Part shown: positions 1 through 10,106 of the stretch, in pieces | Position numbering within the stretch: position 1 is the first letter of the stretch | Layout of the letters: every line of letters begins with the position of its first letter | Assembly: GCA_037178625.1 (NCBI GenBank) | Contig: CM074128.1 | Span: 5,146,001 to 5,210,000, forward strand | Reading direction: 5' to 3' | DNA length: 64,000 bases | Origin: Skeletonema tropicum | Taxonomy: Eukaryota; Bacillariophyta; Thalassiosirophyceae; Thalassiosirales; Thalassiosiraceae | The notes under the pieces: generated by a model | Told to the model about the DNA's origin: nothing | Seen by the model: the letters and a program-made list of their open reading frames with translations, nothing else | Database searches by the model: none | Translations under genes and position numbers: made by a program

Positions 1-3000
1 CATCTTGCAACCGACTCGTGGATCAAATCATTTTGGGAAAAACTTGACGAGCTGGGGATTACTCTTGACTTGCGGTGTGACGATATCCCTCTCCCTAGGA
101 GAGGGGATAAGGTCATCATGCACATGATGGTTGAAATGGGCCTACGAGGGAACGATCTGTTGCGTGTCAACAGAGTCAGAAAGGCACAAGAGGCACTCTT
201 CCTCTCTGACATCACTTCGGCCAATGGGAAATACCTGGAGAATCACTTACTGGACGGGCATTGGATGGACTCCGACGAAGGGCTGTTAGGGAAGCATAGG
301 TCTGGACTGCTATTCGGCCCTGAATTTCCAACCGCGGCAGATTTCAAACTCTGGAAAAAATATCTGCTCCAGATCGCACCGCTCAATCTGATGCTGGAGG
401 AGCCGTTGAGGGAATGGCTACATCCCTCCCATAGAAAATGGAGGCATTTCTGGAACACCGAAACCTGCGCAGTGGAGATACATACTGACAGCACGATCCG
501 GGAATACGTGCACGATAGGGACTCCGGAGATAGATCACACGTGCTTCACCCGTCAAGACAACTAGATGGACCCTCCGCCACACTGGCTCCAGCTACCATC
601 CTCGAATACGACAATGGCTCAGTTAGACTGATGCAAAGAGGCCCACCTCTAGTGGCAGCACCAGCCCATACAAATTTTGCTTCATTCTGGGAGAGGCTAT
701 TCAGCAAAGGAGGCACATGGATGTGGCAGGAGTTGGCGTGTCAGGAAGATCCAGCATGGATAGTGGAGGCCATCCACAGAGGATCTCTCTTCTGTTGCAC
801 GGATGGTTCTTATATCAAAGAGCTTTCAGTGGACGTCTGCGGGGCGGCCTGGATTATGTACTGCGAGGAGACGGGGAAGTCTTTGCAAGGTGATTTTACG
901 GAGAGATCCAAATGGGCAGGCAGCTATAGAGGGGAGCAGCTGGGAATGTTAGCCATCCACATCTTACTGCTGACGGCCGAGGAGCATTACGAGATTCTTT
1001 CCAACGCAAACATTTTCTGCGACAATCTAGGGACAATCCACACCTTCTCGACGAAGTATGCCAGGATCGCAGCTGCGGCCAAGAACAACGATATTCTACG
1101 GGTACTGCGGAAGATACAGTCTCGCTCCAAACTGGTTCACAGACTGTCTCACGTTAAGGCACATCAGGACGACAGAGTGGGCTACGATGCATTGTCGATA
1201 GAGGCACAGCTCAATGTTATCTGTGATGACAGAGCCAAACGGGCTTTGCGGCGGGCAGTGAATACGACGGCAGCCCACCCTGCAACGCTATCGCTACCTC
1301 TCGAGTCAGCGGTGGTAATTATCGGCAATGAGAAGCAAACCGCGGATATGGCCAAAGAACTCCGTTACTACATTGGCAAAGAAAGAGCAAAACAGTTCTA
1401 CTCTGATGAAGGACTCATGTCACCCTCTATCTTCGACACCGTGGCATGGGAGCCCCTGCGGGATCTTCTAGGGCGTCGGCCTCAGATGTTCAGACTTTGG
1501 TACGCCAAGCAGTGTTCTGGTTTCTGCGGCACTGGCCAAATGATTACTAGATGGGACAAGGAAGCCTCAGCGGTGTGTCCCAACTGCGGGTGTTACGAAA
1601 CGGCTGACCACCTGAATCGGTGTACAAGTGACATTAGACGGGGATTACTCAGCGACTGCATTGAGAATTTATTGGACTGGATGAGAGACCACCACACCCA
1701 CCCCGACCTAATGATTTGGATCCCAAGGTTTATTGCAGCCCAAGGCAAGCGATTGTTTGTGGACCTGCCGGACAAGTATGGCGACAGGATGTCCCAGGAA
1801 ACGAGACAAGTTGGTAATAGTTTGGATAGAATCGGATGGAGACATTTCACGGAGGGGAAAGTGTCCGTCGGGCTTCTACAACTGCAACAAAATTATCTTC
1901 TGGGCATGCGGCTCCGGCTGACCATCGACAGTTGGACGAAGGGCTTCCTGGACCAGCTACTCTCCCTCACGCACACCCAATGGATTTGCAGGAATCTCAC
2001 CAAACACCACAAAACCAAAGGCACGAAGGTCCTGGCTTCGAGAGAACAAATCCAGAAAGAGATAGAGCACCAACTTAGTTTAGGAACTGACGGCCTGCCG
2101 GAAGAAGCTAGATGTCTGCTGGAAATCCAACCGGAGGAACTCTTTGCCAAGAGCACTGAGCAACAACAGTATTGGTTGAATGCGGCGGTGGCGAGTAGAG
2201 AAGCGGCCGGAGACCTCACGGGAGGTAGACTGGACAATGAAAATCCGTCGATGGATCAACCAAGGACCGCTCCACAGGAAACAGACGTGACAGCAGCCAC
2301 TAGCACCGACAAGACGACTGCCACGAAGGCTCCTTTGCGTTTTGCCCCTATCTTTCAGCAACAACTTCGGGCAGAAGCTCGGGCCTCCTCCACCCGGCAG
2401 AGGCCAAGGCTACCCCCAGACCTAGGGACGCAACGCACCGATTGTCTGGAGCTGCTACGACGTAATACGGATGAAGAGACAAGGACATTCTCCCCAAGGG
2501 ACCTCTTCAGAGCGGTCCCCGAGACTTTTACCCTTGACATGGCAGGAGGAGATAAGGTTCACCGGGAAGCAATGCTCTCACTGAGACCACCACAATGGCT
2601 AAACGACGAAATCATCAACAGTTTCCTCCGCAGGGTTCTCTTTCCAAAAGTGAACTCCCAACGGGTCTACTTCTTCACCTCCTTCTTCATGTCAGCACTC
2701 CTTCAGACTGGGACAGACGGGCAATCAATTCCCATCTACAACTACAACAATGTGCGCTCCTGGGGCAATACGTTGAGACGGAAGAACGGGATCTTGGGGG
2801 TGCGGGAGATATACGTGCCGATTAACCGGGGTAATCGCCATTGGTTGCTCCTCAAAGCCGACACCGTCCTCAAGGAGATTAAACTGTGGGATTCCCAGGG
2901 CAGGAAGGAGTATAACCAGCGGTACCTAAGGGCTATGCTGCAGTATCTCAAGGATAAGTATCGAGAAATACATGGGGAGGCGAACGCCGATTGGGACAAC

Positions 3001-3564
3001 TCTTGGCGACTCATCGATGACTCAATGAACTCTCCACGGCAGACCAACGGATATGATTGTGGTCTCTTTGTCCTCGTCAACGCAACCCTACTGGCACAAA
3101 ACATCCCTCTGTGCGAGAATTCCTACAACCAGGCGGACTTCCTCCTCAAAGAGACTAGGATGAGGATCGCAATGTTGCTGTGGTCTAGCAGCAGGAATCA
3201 ACCAAGAGCTCCTGCCGCAGCAAGACTGCCCAGCCGATCGAATTCAACGGGTGGCAAGCGCAAGAGTGGTCACCTCGCAGCGGGCAAGCCTATCCCCAAG
3301 CCGGTCAGGGTAAAGACGGCTGGCTCAGGTTCATCGTGCAAGGAGCGCAATAAACGACGGAGAAAGGACAAGCGGATTATCCCAGGCGGCCCCAAAACTA
3401 GAGGTAAAGTCCACGGGGACGACCCAACTCCAATGCAGCAGACAGAGTCCCTCCTTAATCAGAAAAGGAGCGCGGCATCGCTCGCTGTTGGGGATTCAAC
3501 ACTTCAGGCCACTACCCAAAGACACGCACCTCCCAAGCGGAAGAAACGGAAGCTGCCAAACTGA
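1..3564 (+). CDS. Retroelement polyprotein C-terminus: RNase H plus Ulp1-like C48 peptidase (partial)
   Basis: The frame is open from base 1, so the Met at 70 is internal; residues here are counted from it. The first ~130 residues resemble the region after the reverse transcriptase in diatom retroelements. RNase H motifs follow: Asp in FCCTDGS (about 245), Glu in YRGEQLG (about 289), Asp in FCDNLG (about 318), then HVKAHQDD (361-368). A Cys/His cluster, CPNCGCYETADHLNRC, is at nt 1578-1625. The C-terminal domain is SENP/Ulp1-like: WLNDEIIN, then His in NRHWLLL (about 924), Asp in LWDSQ (about 941), and QTNGYDCGLF with the catalytic Cys near 997. The tail is basic. The catalytic residues of both domains are visible, so this part of the ORF is not decayed. 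RNase H would remove RNA from the RNA-DNA hybrid; the peptidase's target is unknown. Confidence 0.8.
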   Translation, partial: HLATDSWIKSFWEKLDELGITLDLRCDDIPLPRRGDKVIMHMMVEMGLRGNDLLRVNRVRKAQEALFLSDITSANGKYLENHLLDGHWMDSDEGLLGKHRSGLLFGPEFPTAADFKLWKKYLLQIAPLNLMLEEPLREWLHPSHRKWRHFWNTETCAVEIHTDSTIREYVHDRDSGDRSHVLHPSRQLDGPSATLAPATILEYDNGSVRLMQRGPPLVAAPAHTNFASFWERLFSKGGTWMWQELACQEDPAWIVEAIHRGSLFCCTDGSYIKELSVDVCGAAWIMYCEETGKSLQGDFTERSKWAGSYRGEQLGMLAIHILLLTAEEHYEILSNANIFCDNLGTIHTFSTKYARIAAAAKNNDILRVLRKIQSRSKLVHRLSHVKAHQDDRVGYDALSIEAQLNVICDDRAKRALRRAVNTTAAHPATLSLPLESAVVIIGNEKQTADMAKELRYYIGKERAKQFYSDEGLMSPSIFDTVAWEPLRDLLGRRPQMFRLWYAKQCSGFCGTGQMITRWDKEASAVCPNCGCYETADHLNRCTSDIRRGLLSDCIENLLDWMRDHHTHPDLMIWIPRFIAAQGKRLFVDLPDKYGDRMSQETRQVGNSLDRIGWRHFTEGKVSVGLLQLQQNYLLGMRLRLTIDSWTKGFLDQLLSLTHTQWICRNLTKHHKTKGTKVLASREQIQKEIEHQLSLGTDGLPEEARCLLEIQPEELFAKSTEQQQYWLNAAVASREAAGDLTGGRLDNENPSMDQPRTAPQETDVTAATSTDKTTATKAPLRFAPIFQQQLRAEARASSTRQRPRLPPDLGTQRTDCLELLRRNTDEETRTFSPRDLFRAVPETFTLDMAGGDKVHREAMLSLRPPQWLNDEIINSFLRRVLFPKVNSQRVYFFTSFFMSALLQTGTDGQSIPIYNYNNVRSWGNTLRRKNGILGVREIYVPINRGNRHWLLLKADTVLKEIKLWDSQGRKEYNQRYLRAMLQYLKDKYREIHGEANADWDNSWRLIDDSMNSPRQTNGYDCGLFVLVNATLLAQNIPLCENSYNQADFLLKETRMRIAMLLWSSSRNQPRAPAAARLPSRSNSTGGKRKSGHLAAGKPIPKPVRVKTAGSGSSCKERNKRRRKDKRIIPGGPKTRGKVHGDDPTPMQQTESLLNQKRSAASLAVGDSTLQATTQRHAPPKRKKRKLPN

Positions 3565-3788
3565 GGCCACATGCAGGCTATTTCCCTTCGTGTTAGCAGA
3601 TGCACTCTCACCTGGTTTCGAACGCTCCGGCGTTTAAGAGGAGCACCCGGCTCCTACGGGGGCACCCGTCTTGCTGTCTGGTAAGCCTTTCGGCAGTAAA
3701 AGACCGTACATTGTACCTAAGCAGGTCCAGATTATACTCGTGTAGATATCTAATCTGATTAATTTTGTATTTATTTATTTATTTATTG
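1..3788 (+). mobile_element. Non-LTR-type retroelement, 3' portion (5'-cut by window edge)
   Basis: The element enters from beyond base 1. It consists of the end of a long ORF (stop at 3562-3564), about 220 bp of 3' untranslated sequence, and a short run of TTTA units that ends at about 3788. Directly after the TTTA tail the sequence becomes the receptor coding sequence found uninterrupted at 10808 onward, so the 3' insertion boundary can be placed within one base (a shared G makes it ambiguous). A microsatellite-like tail without a second long terminal repeat fits target-primed retrotransposition. The 5' junction, target-site duplication and most of the reverse transcriptase lie outside the window. 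Confidence 0.75.
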
Positions 3789-4207
3789 CTATACTCTTGG
3801 TCGCCTTTCTTCCACTTCAAGGTTTCTTTAATCTGATAGTCTACATGTTTCCACGCATCCTACGCTATTTCGAAGAGGGTGTACCTCTTACGCAATCATT
3901 CAAGAGGAGCAGCTTCATTTCATCTCTCCAGAGTAGTGCTTCCAGGGTGAGTGCTGTTTTCAAGAAGAATAGATCCCAGACACCAGGAAAACAGAGTTCC
4001 TGCGCCTATGATGAAGGAGATGTAGAGAATGTTGAAAGTAAAGCAGCTCTCGAGGTGGAAGTCGATCATTCAGACAAAGAAAACAGAGAAGGAGGAGGCT
4101 TGAATGGGGACAATACGAATGGGGAAGTAGAATCTGGCGAGGAGGATGGCGAAGGGGATGGAGAGAAGGATGTGATTGATGAACTGGAACATATTGTTGA
4201 CACTTGA
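3789..4207 (+). pseudogene. 7TM receptor last-exon fragment, copy 1, cut by retroelement
   Basis: This matches the last coding exon of the receptor at 10759-11226 from AILLVAFLPLQGFFN to the stop, with only a few substitutions. It contains the final transmembrane helix (LLVAFLPLQGFFNLIVYMF), the short PRILRYFEEG segment after it, and the acidic Ser/Glu/Asp-rich cytoplasmic tail. The upstream half of the exon is replaced by the retroelement, so no intact receptor can be made from this copy unless readthrough occurs. Its own 5' exons would lie left of the window. Called a pseudogene because the reading frame upstream belongs to the inserted element. Confidence 0.8.
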
Positions 4208-4314
4208 ACGCTGAAGATGACATCTTTTTGGGGCTAGTCTCATGTCATAATGAAATCATGGTGAATAAATGAATATGAATACAAAGTTGATCAGATTAGA
4301 TATCTACGATACTG

Positions 4315-5205
4315 AAAGATGATGTGGCCTGCTAATAAAAGATAGAACCAATGTTGACTATAATAATGGCCCGAGCTGCAGACAAGAGACAAGTAGAAAC
4401 TGCAGCAGGAGTGGCATGCCTTTTCTACATTACAAGAGCAACAGGTGGCAGCCTTGCCGATGCTGTGCTTGAATTTGAATCGATCATTAGATGAAGCTTG
4501 ACGCCGAAATATTGTAGTCGTAGATGCTTTAATTGGCCAGCACAACTCACGAAGGTTTGACGGGGGAGACTTCGTGAATCCTGTTTCTTCGAACAGCATA
4601 ATATATACACTGAAAGCAAGGTTGATCAGGTTGATCCTTGCAACGTGGATTCATTTGTGTCATTTTATCAACGAACGGTAATCAGACGACATATCATTGG
4701 CGCAGCAAATTTGTCAATCTCAAGAGACGAAGACCGACGGACGACTCACACCAGCTGCATTCATCCACAAAGAAGTCAGTCAGCTTCATCCATCCATATA
4801 TGTAACAAGAAATTTTAAAGTACGTCTGGTGGGCCCTCAAGAGACGACATTATCTATGGTATTGACAACGAACATGTGCTGTAGCAGCTATTATTTCCCA
4901 GATCGCACCCCAAGCCTGCTATCTTTCAAGCAGGCCAGGATTATAAGGGTGATACCCTTGTTTGATGCCTCAAATCATTCTTTTGTTGGTGTACTTCCAT
5001 GTACTACGTCAGTTCTCACTCTTGCAACGGTCTTCGGCTTCGGTGCGGTTCCACATTATTTTCATGTCAGACCCGCATAAAGTCCATTGTCTACTCAGCT
5101 TCATCCATCCATCATTGTGCCATGTGCCGAATAAAATTTTTGTCGGTTTTTAGTTTCTTCCATCTTCCACTAAAGCTAAAGCAGAGGGAATGATGAATAA
5201 ACTTC
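4315..5205. repeat. Dispersed repeat family, copy within duplication 1
   Basis: Noncoding AT-rich sequence. Related stretches are at 11334-12224 (duplicate), 20556-21240 (diverged, interrupted, same strand) and 32290-32450 (partial, inverted). Shared landmarks are a CAATCTCAAGAGACGAAGACC block, an ACGTCTGGTGGGCCCTC block, and CATCCATCCAT runs. No protein is supported in it. It could be an old nonautonomous mobile element; no terminal repeats were identified. Confidence 0.6.
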
Positions 5206-5597
5206 GATCATTGGAGGCCCTGCACTTGTCCCCTCGGGCAAGCCATGGAACGATGTGAAAATAACTCTGTAATACGCAGTAGCGGTAACGAAGAACAACT
5301 CTACACAACTGCAGAGGATAATTATTGTGCCATTTTGATCAGGTCTGAGACACAAACTCTCTCCTTCAACAAAAAGCTGCAGAAATTATACATTCAAAGC
5401 TGTCGATGTCGAAATCATTTCGCAGGTCTCTTCACTGATGTGCGTGTGTAACTTGGCCTTCGGGCATTACACGTCTTTCCCATCGTATGGACTAACAAGT
5501 CCGCGGGCAGTGCTCGTGCAACCACTAGGCGCTTGCTGTTATAGAAATAAAAGACTATACTAAACCCCACACTTGAAGATCCAGCTAGCCAACCTCT

Positions 5598-5890
5598 TTA
5601 TACACTATCCTCGACAGACAACAGCGATTCCACCTCAGACGCGGCTCCAGATACAATAGAAGAGGCATCCTCTTCCCTCTCCGGGTCCGCCTCAAACGGC
5701 TGCTCCCACCACCATCGGTATTTGCTGGTACCACGTAGTCTCTCACCATCCCTACACAGATCCAGAATCGGGCGGTCCCTGATGTATGCCCCAATAGTCT
5801 TCCTCCGTTTTTCGATGTACTCCGTCAAAGTATACAGCCCAACCTCCTCAAACAACTCCTTCTTATCCGGACACGTCCACCAGTCCGTTC
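5598..5890 (-). pseudogene. Reverse-transcriptase C-terminal remnant (non-LTR family), copy 1
   Basis: Reading the minus strand from about 5890 gives WTCPDKKELFEEVGLYTL, then TEYIEKRRKTIGAYIRDRPI, and later YRWWWEQPF and an acidic end. From recollection, the pattern EEVGL, YIxxRRxTI, RPI, GxR, WWWxQP is the extreme C-terminus of a reverse-transcriptase family common in diatom genomes. No catalytic part is nearby. A fragment from the middle of what seems the same family is at 35990-36293. It is a remnant, not a functional gene. Confidence 0.55.
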
Positions 5891-8084
5891 ATTCTTCTGA
5901 GGTCGATTCTTGCGTGCCATGCGGCAAGCAGCTCGATAATAGAAGCCTTCCAGACACCGCAGCGCCGAATCCGTCAATACCCAAGTTCTTCACTGATGTA
6001 TAGAAGTAGCACTTAGAGATGATTGCCATGGATCGAGAACAGATAAATGATTGCGTTAAAACTTTTATGACCATTCGATATCCAGGGAAGTCAATCTGAT
6101 CACGTCTCATGTATAGCAGCTAAGAATGTGCGTTTGGCTTTCATTTGCTTTCGTGTAAGTACTCATGTCATGATAAGTAAGACCAAGACTTCTTTTCTCG
6201 TACCAACTTGAACTTAACCCATCCCTGCCGCATACCTCGTTCATACCTCGTTTTGACTTCTAGCCGTAACTTCATCAATAATACGCCGATTCTCACGGTT
6301 GGAAGACCAATAACTTTCCATTCAGTGAGTTTAGAACGCCTCTGCAACGCACCATGGTTGTATTCCGACCATTCCCCGAGATATTGGGGGTGCTAATTCA
6401 GTGTCACTGGCATGGGTCGCGAGGTACGGTCGGCCATCACGCATCACACACTAACAAAAAAACATCTCCACCATGACGTATCCGACGGCAAACCATCATA
6501 CTATTGGACCAGAAACCCCAACATCAACATAAACAACATAGCGTCTAACCCAGATTTTCATGAAGATTTCGATTCTGTAACCGGCGGCGGCCAATCCGAA
6601 GTCGTTGTGATGATATACGGCTCTAACCTACGCAGACATGAAATCCGCACATGCCGGGAAACATCATAATATACTCATATTTAATAGAATTTGGTAATTT
6701 AATAGCCATGTTGCATTACACACTCCATCTACATATTATGGCAATTGATATTTATTACCAGTTTTATTAATTGCATGCCAATTGCACTTAATAATGGAGT
6801 AGTAGGCCGAATCATCCGCTGTTGTTTTGATGCCATCCGGTAGGAATGGTGTTGTTAGCAGTCATATAATAACCTGATTCTACTCTATAACGCTCACAAC
6901 AGATAGCTATTGGTATTGTGTGGTGAAAGGGTCCCCAACTTGCAGGGTGAATACGCTGAATATCACTTCAAATACTCGTGTATGTGATGGCATTGGGCTC
7001 CTCATTTGACCCCAAAAAATGATATATCCTAACTAGTCTAATATTGTTTTAGCCGCAATGAAATAGAGATATCTAGACCAACCACGTTGATTGTTATAAT
7101 ATAGTCATCACCTCACTGACTTTTGGCACCATTTCATTTCATTTTCTGTCAGATATATGCATTCTCCTTTTTGATGTATTTTGTGGAAAATATCCACTTT
7201 CACCACCTTTATTCACCATGCCACTGCATGCTTCAGAGAACGCCTTCACATGTTATCAAAGGGATAGAACGCCGCCTAATAGTATGATGTTGGCGTCTGC
7301 AAACCAGTTCGGTGGCGAAGCAACTCCAACTATTCACCTGAAGACCATGACGGAAGTGCATCATCACACCGATGTCAACATGCCATTTTCCGGCACCTCT
7401 ACTTTGGTGCCATGATATGTAGCGATGGCGTCGGTCGAAAAAGAATGAAGGGCACCACTTCATAGATATGCTATTGGAGAGTGAGTTACTGCAGTGGGGC
7501 CGTCTAAAGTTATGTTTAGGTAGTGTATTATGGTGTCGGCATGTAGGGGGTGGAGGTGCACCATGGTGATGGACGAAAAAAAAAGAGGCGCGCGCGGCAG
7601 GGATGGGTTTAAACATCACTCGGTACTCGAAGTGTCCACCAAAATCGCTCACAAAAAATCAATCATGCCGACCATCGCAACGTTAATTCAATCATGCCGA
7701 CCAAAAGCACCGAGAGCCATTCATTTAATCATGCCGACAGACAGCATCGTGATGATCTCTCACAGCCATTCATTCAATCATGGATGGCAAATTGCTGTTG
7801 CAAGCCTCATGCCGCTGCTTGCTGTGCTCATAATTTTTCATCGAGCAAACTGTCAACATCATTCACTACCAAACCACCATGTCGGCCGATTCTCCGCTCT
7901 TCGCTCGCAAGCCGCTTGCTATACTACCGCTGCCTCCCAACGGCGTTCACCCACAAGCATCGCCGCCGCCTTGAAGCAGGCTCCGCCGCTAAGGACTGCA
8001 GCCGATGTCCGATGATTACAGGTGAGTAACAACCGATTCATGATCCCCCGTCCGGTTTTGATGGCTGATCGAGCAACAACTTCT
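5891..8084. other. Noncoding stretch of duplication copy 1
   Basis: About 2.2 kb. The short open frames show no family resemblance and are not supported as genes. It is AT-rich between 6660 and 7200. A short A run followed by GC-alternating sequence near 7575-7600 is one of the few indel differences from copy 2. Confidence 0.5.
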
Positions 8085-8279
8085 GCGCCGAGGAAAGCCG
8101 GCGCTATACAAGTTGGCCCAGCACCGTGGAAGCCGGTGCTATACAAATTGGCCCAGCACCGTGGAAGCCGGTGCTATACAAATTGGCCCAGGGCTCAGTC
8201 CCAGCACCGAGGCAAAGCCGGTGCTATACAAATAAGGCCCATCGCCGAGGTTAGCCGGCGATTAACTAAATTGGCCCAG
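8085..8279 (+). repeat. 35-bp tandem array of covarying hairpins, copy 1
   Basis: Five units, each a 6-7 bp stem with a 7-9 nt loop followed by a spacer close to TATACAAATTGGCCCA. Stems are GCGCCG/CGGCGC (unit 1), AGCACCG/CGGTGCT (units 2-4) and ATCGCCG/CGGCGAT (unit 5), so stem differences between units are compensated on both sides. The intact units repeat at 35 bp, which is not a multiple of three, arguing against coding repeats. An insertion containing GGCTCAGTC precedes unit 4. The same array is at 15106-15300. Confidence 0.8.
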
Positions 8280-9345
8280 CTTTTCTTTGCGCCTTCGGGT
8301 GTACTCGATTTGGGGTTCCGAGAGAGATAGTAACGGTCGGTTTCCAAGGTTGGTCACGGCGGCCTTCGGAGGTGCTGAGAGGCTTAAACAGAGTGTCCGT
8401 CCTCCTCAGGGAAAGATTGGCACAGTTCCTTTAGGGTTTGCTAGACCATAAATCCGTCGCTAAACTACCGTTCGATCTCGTTGAAAAGCACTCCACCCAC
8501 ACTTTTTAAATCTTTGTTTTGTTTGTTTGATGTCTCTATCTTTGTATTTTGTACCTCTAATGAATCTTTGTTTTGTTTCCTATCTCTAAAAACAGTGCTT
8601 GGCAATTCATATAGAGGCACTCTCTTCGCATGGCGTATCGCAAGCTACACAGCCAGCGTCTATACATCCACCGCAACTCGGACCAAGCAGAAAACTCTTG
8701 ACGGAAGGCCTTCACGAGCAGGGAGGAACGAAGACGGCAAGTTTAGTTTGAGCAGTCGAGCAGGGCCTTCTCTCAAGTTGTTGCGTCCATCGCCATCGCG
8801 TGTCTTATGGCACATTATTTGCTGCCTTTTTCTAGAGATGGAGACACGGGATGATTGGGAATTGGCGTTTTCGTCTCCATAGGTCGTAGGAATGAGGCTT
8901 TCGATAATGTGTCTCATGTTTGTCAGATGTAAATAATAAGTCCAATTCCACTGCTAGCTTTATCATATGCTATCCCTCTTGAGATCCACTCAGCAAGTGT
9001 GTACGTCACGATCAGTTCCAATAAACATCACTCGATCATATCGTCCTCGTCTCTATTTGTTGCTTTCATTGTTCTTCCGCAGATGATAGCAAAGAATCGA
9101 GTGCAGATTACGAGCAGAGTGCGATAGTAATGAAACTTCCCTCCGACAAAAAGGACACACATGACTTCGCCAATGTCTCTCATTTGCATCATCATCATCG
9201 ACTCTGTACCACCAAACACATCATGTTGCTGTATGGCATTCAACCTAACATAGAGAACAATAATGATGTCATCAATGATGATGGCAGCCAAGCCGCCTAA
9301 CCTTCTCAATGCCCCTCGCACCACACAACAACTGCTCCATCTCAT
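8280..9345. other. Noncoding stretch between hairpin array and ankyrin fragment
   Basis: About 1.07 kb. I see no supported gene. It may contain 5' exons of the ankyrin fragment that follows, but I cannot identify any. The direct equivalent in copy 2 is 15301-16367. Confidence 0.4.
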
Positions 9346-9906
9346 GTCACGCAAAAAATACTAAACGCGTATCCGACTGCCGCACAAGAGAAGGATTTGC
9401 AGGGAAGGCTTCCGATTCATATTGCTGCTTCCATGGCGGCGATTGCCTCGGTAGATGATGAGTTTCAATGTGTTTTGAATGAATTGGTGAGGAGTTATCC
9501 GGAGAGTTTGTGGGTGCCGGATGATAGTGGGCGGACTGCTATGGAACTGGTGGAGATTTTGCAGAATATGATGCAAGATGATGAGGAGGAAGAGGAGGAG
9601 GAAGGACGGCAAAAGGTTGAGGCGAAGATGAAGCCTGTAGAAGATCCTGTAGATGATTTAGGGACAAAATGGGAGAAGGAGCAGAGTCACGATGATGAGC
9701 AGCATCAGTATGAGCAAGAGCTACAGCGGCACAGATGCTTGGAGATTCCAATCCTGTGGCAAGAAGTCGACCAGGATCTGACAGACAGCGACGAACGACG
9801 GCAGCTGCATCTTCCAGTTTGGGAGAGTATGCTCGACCAAGGCAAAACAATCAAAGCAGTTACGAGAGTTGGCACAACAGGGAATACGGTATTGTATGGG
9901 AGATGA
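9346..9906 (+). pseudogene. Ankyrin-repeat C-terminal fragment, copy 1
   Basis: The open frame reads QKILNAYPTAAQEKDLQGR, then LPIHIAASMAA, then LNELVRSYPESL, then DDSGRTAMELV. That is one complete and one partial ankyrin repeat of the diatom type (GRLPIHIAA, AYP/SYPE, DxxGRTxxxLV). A Glu-rich tract and a charged tail follow. No start codon fits, so a 5' exon is missing or not recognised. After 9735 this copy departs from copy 2 and runs into unrelated sequence to a stop at 9906, so its C-terminus is a duplication-junction product. Ankyrin repeats bind other proteins; no more specific role is supported. Confidence 0.6.
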
Positions 9907-10097
9907 CTGAGTCGGATCGTGACTTTGCACTTAGTAGGCGTGAGTTATAATGCGTGTAACTTTTTCATTTTACACTTTTGCACTTAGCCCGTTCTGGATT
10001 CAAACTCAGCTCACTGAGAGCAGCAATTTAAGCGAATAAAAAGTATGTGTAATGTATGTGGTGACCGAGAACTAACAAAAGGGGCAAAAGTGGCTAG
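9907..10097. other. Junction region between duplication copies
   Basis: Together with 9736-9906 this is sequence present once in the window. It must contain the junction between copy 1's right end and the 5' part of copy 2. The exact breakpoint cannot be found because the 5' part of copy 1 lies beyond the retroelement. Confidence 0.6.
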
Positions 10098-10106
10098 GCT
10101 GACCAT

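Larger units (their letters stand above)
3789..9735. repeat. Tandem segmental duplication, copy 1
   Basis: Sequence 3789-9735 recurs at 10808-16740. The offset starts at 7019 bp and becomes 7021-7022 bp after small indels near 7590 and 9285. By eye I saw roughly two dozen substitutions over about 5.9 kb. Copy 1 also has a 24-bp insertion near 9684 relative to copy 2. Homology ends at about 9735, inside the ankyrin fragment. Confidence 0.95.

Noticed and set aside
3600..3630. GGTTTCGAACGCTCC as a tRNA T-arm in the retroelement 3' region
   Set aside because: No A box or acceptor stem precedes it at a suitable distance.
8022..8330. Open frame through the hairpin array as a repeat protein
   Set aside because: The 35-bp unit shifts the frame each time, and stem pairing, not codons, is preserved.
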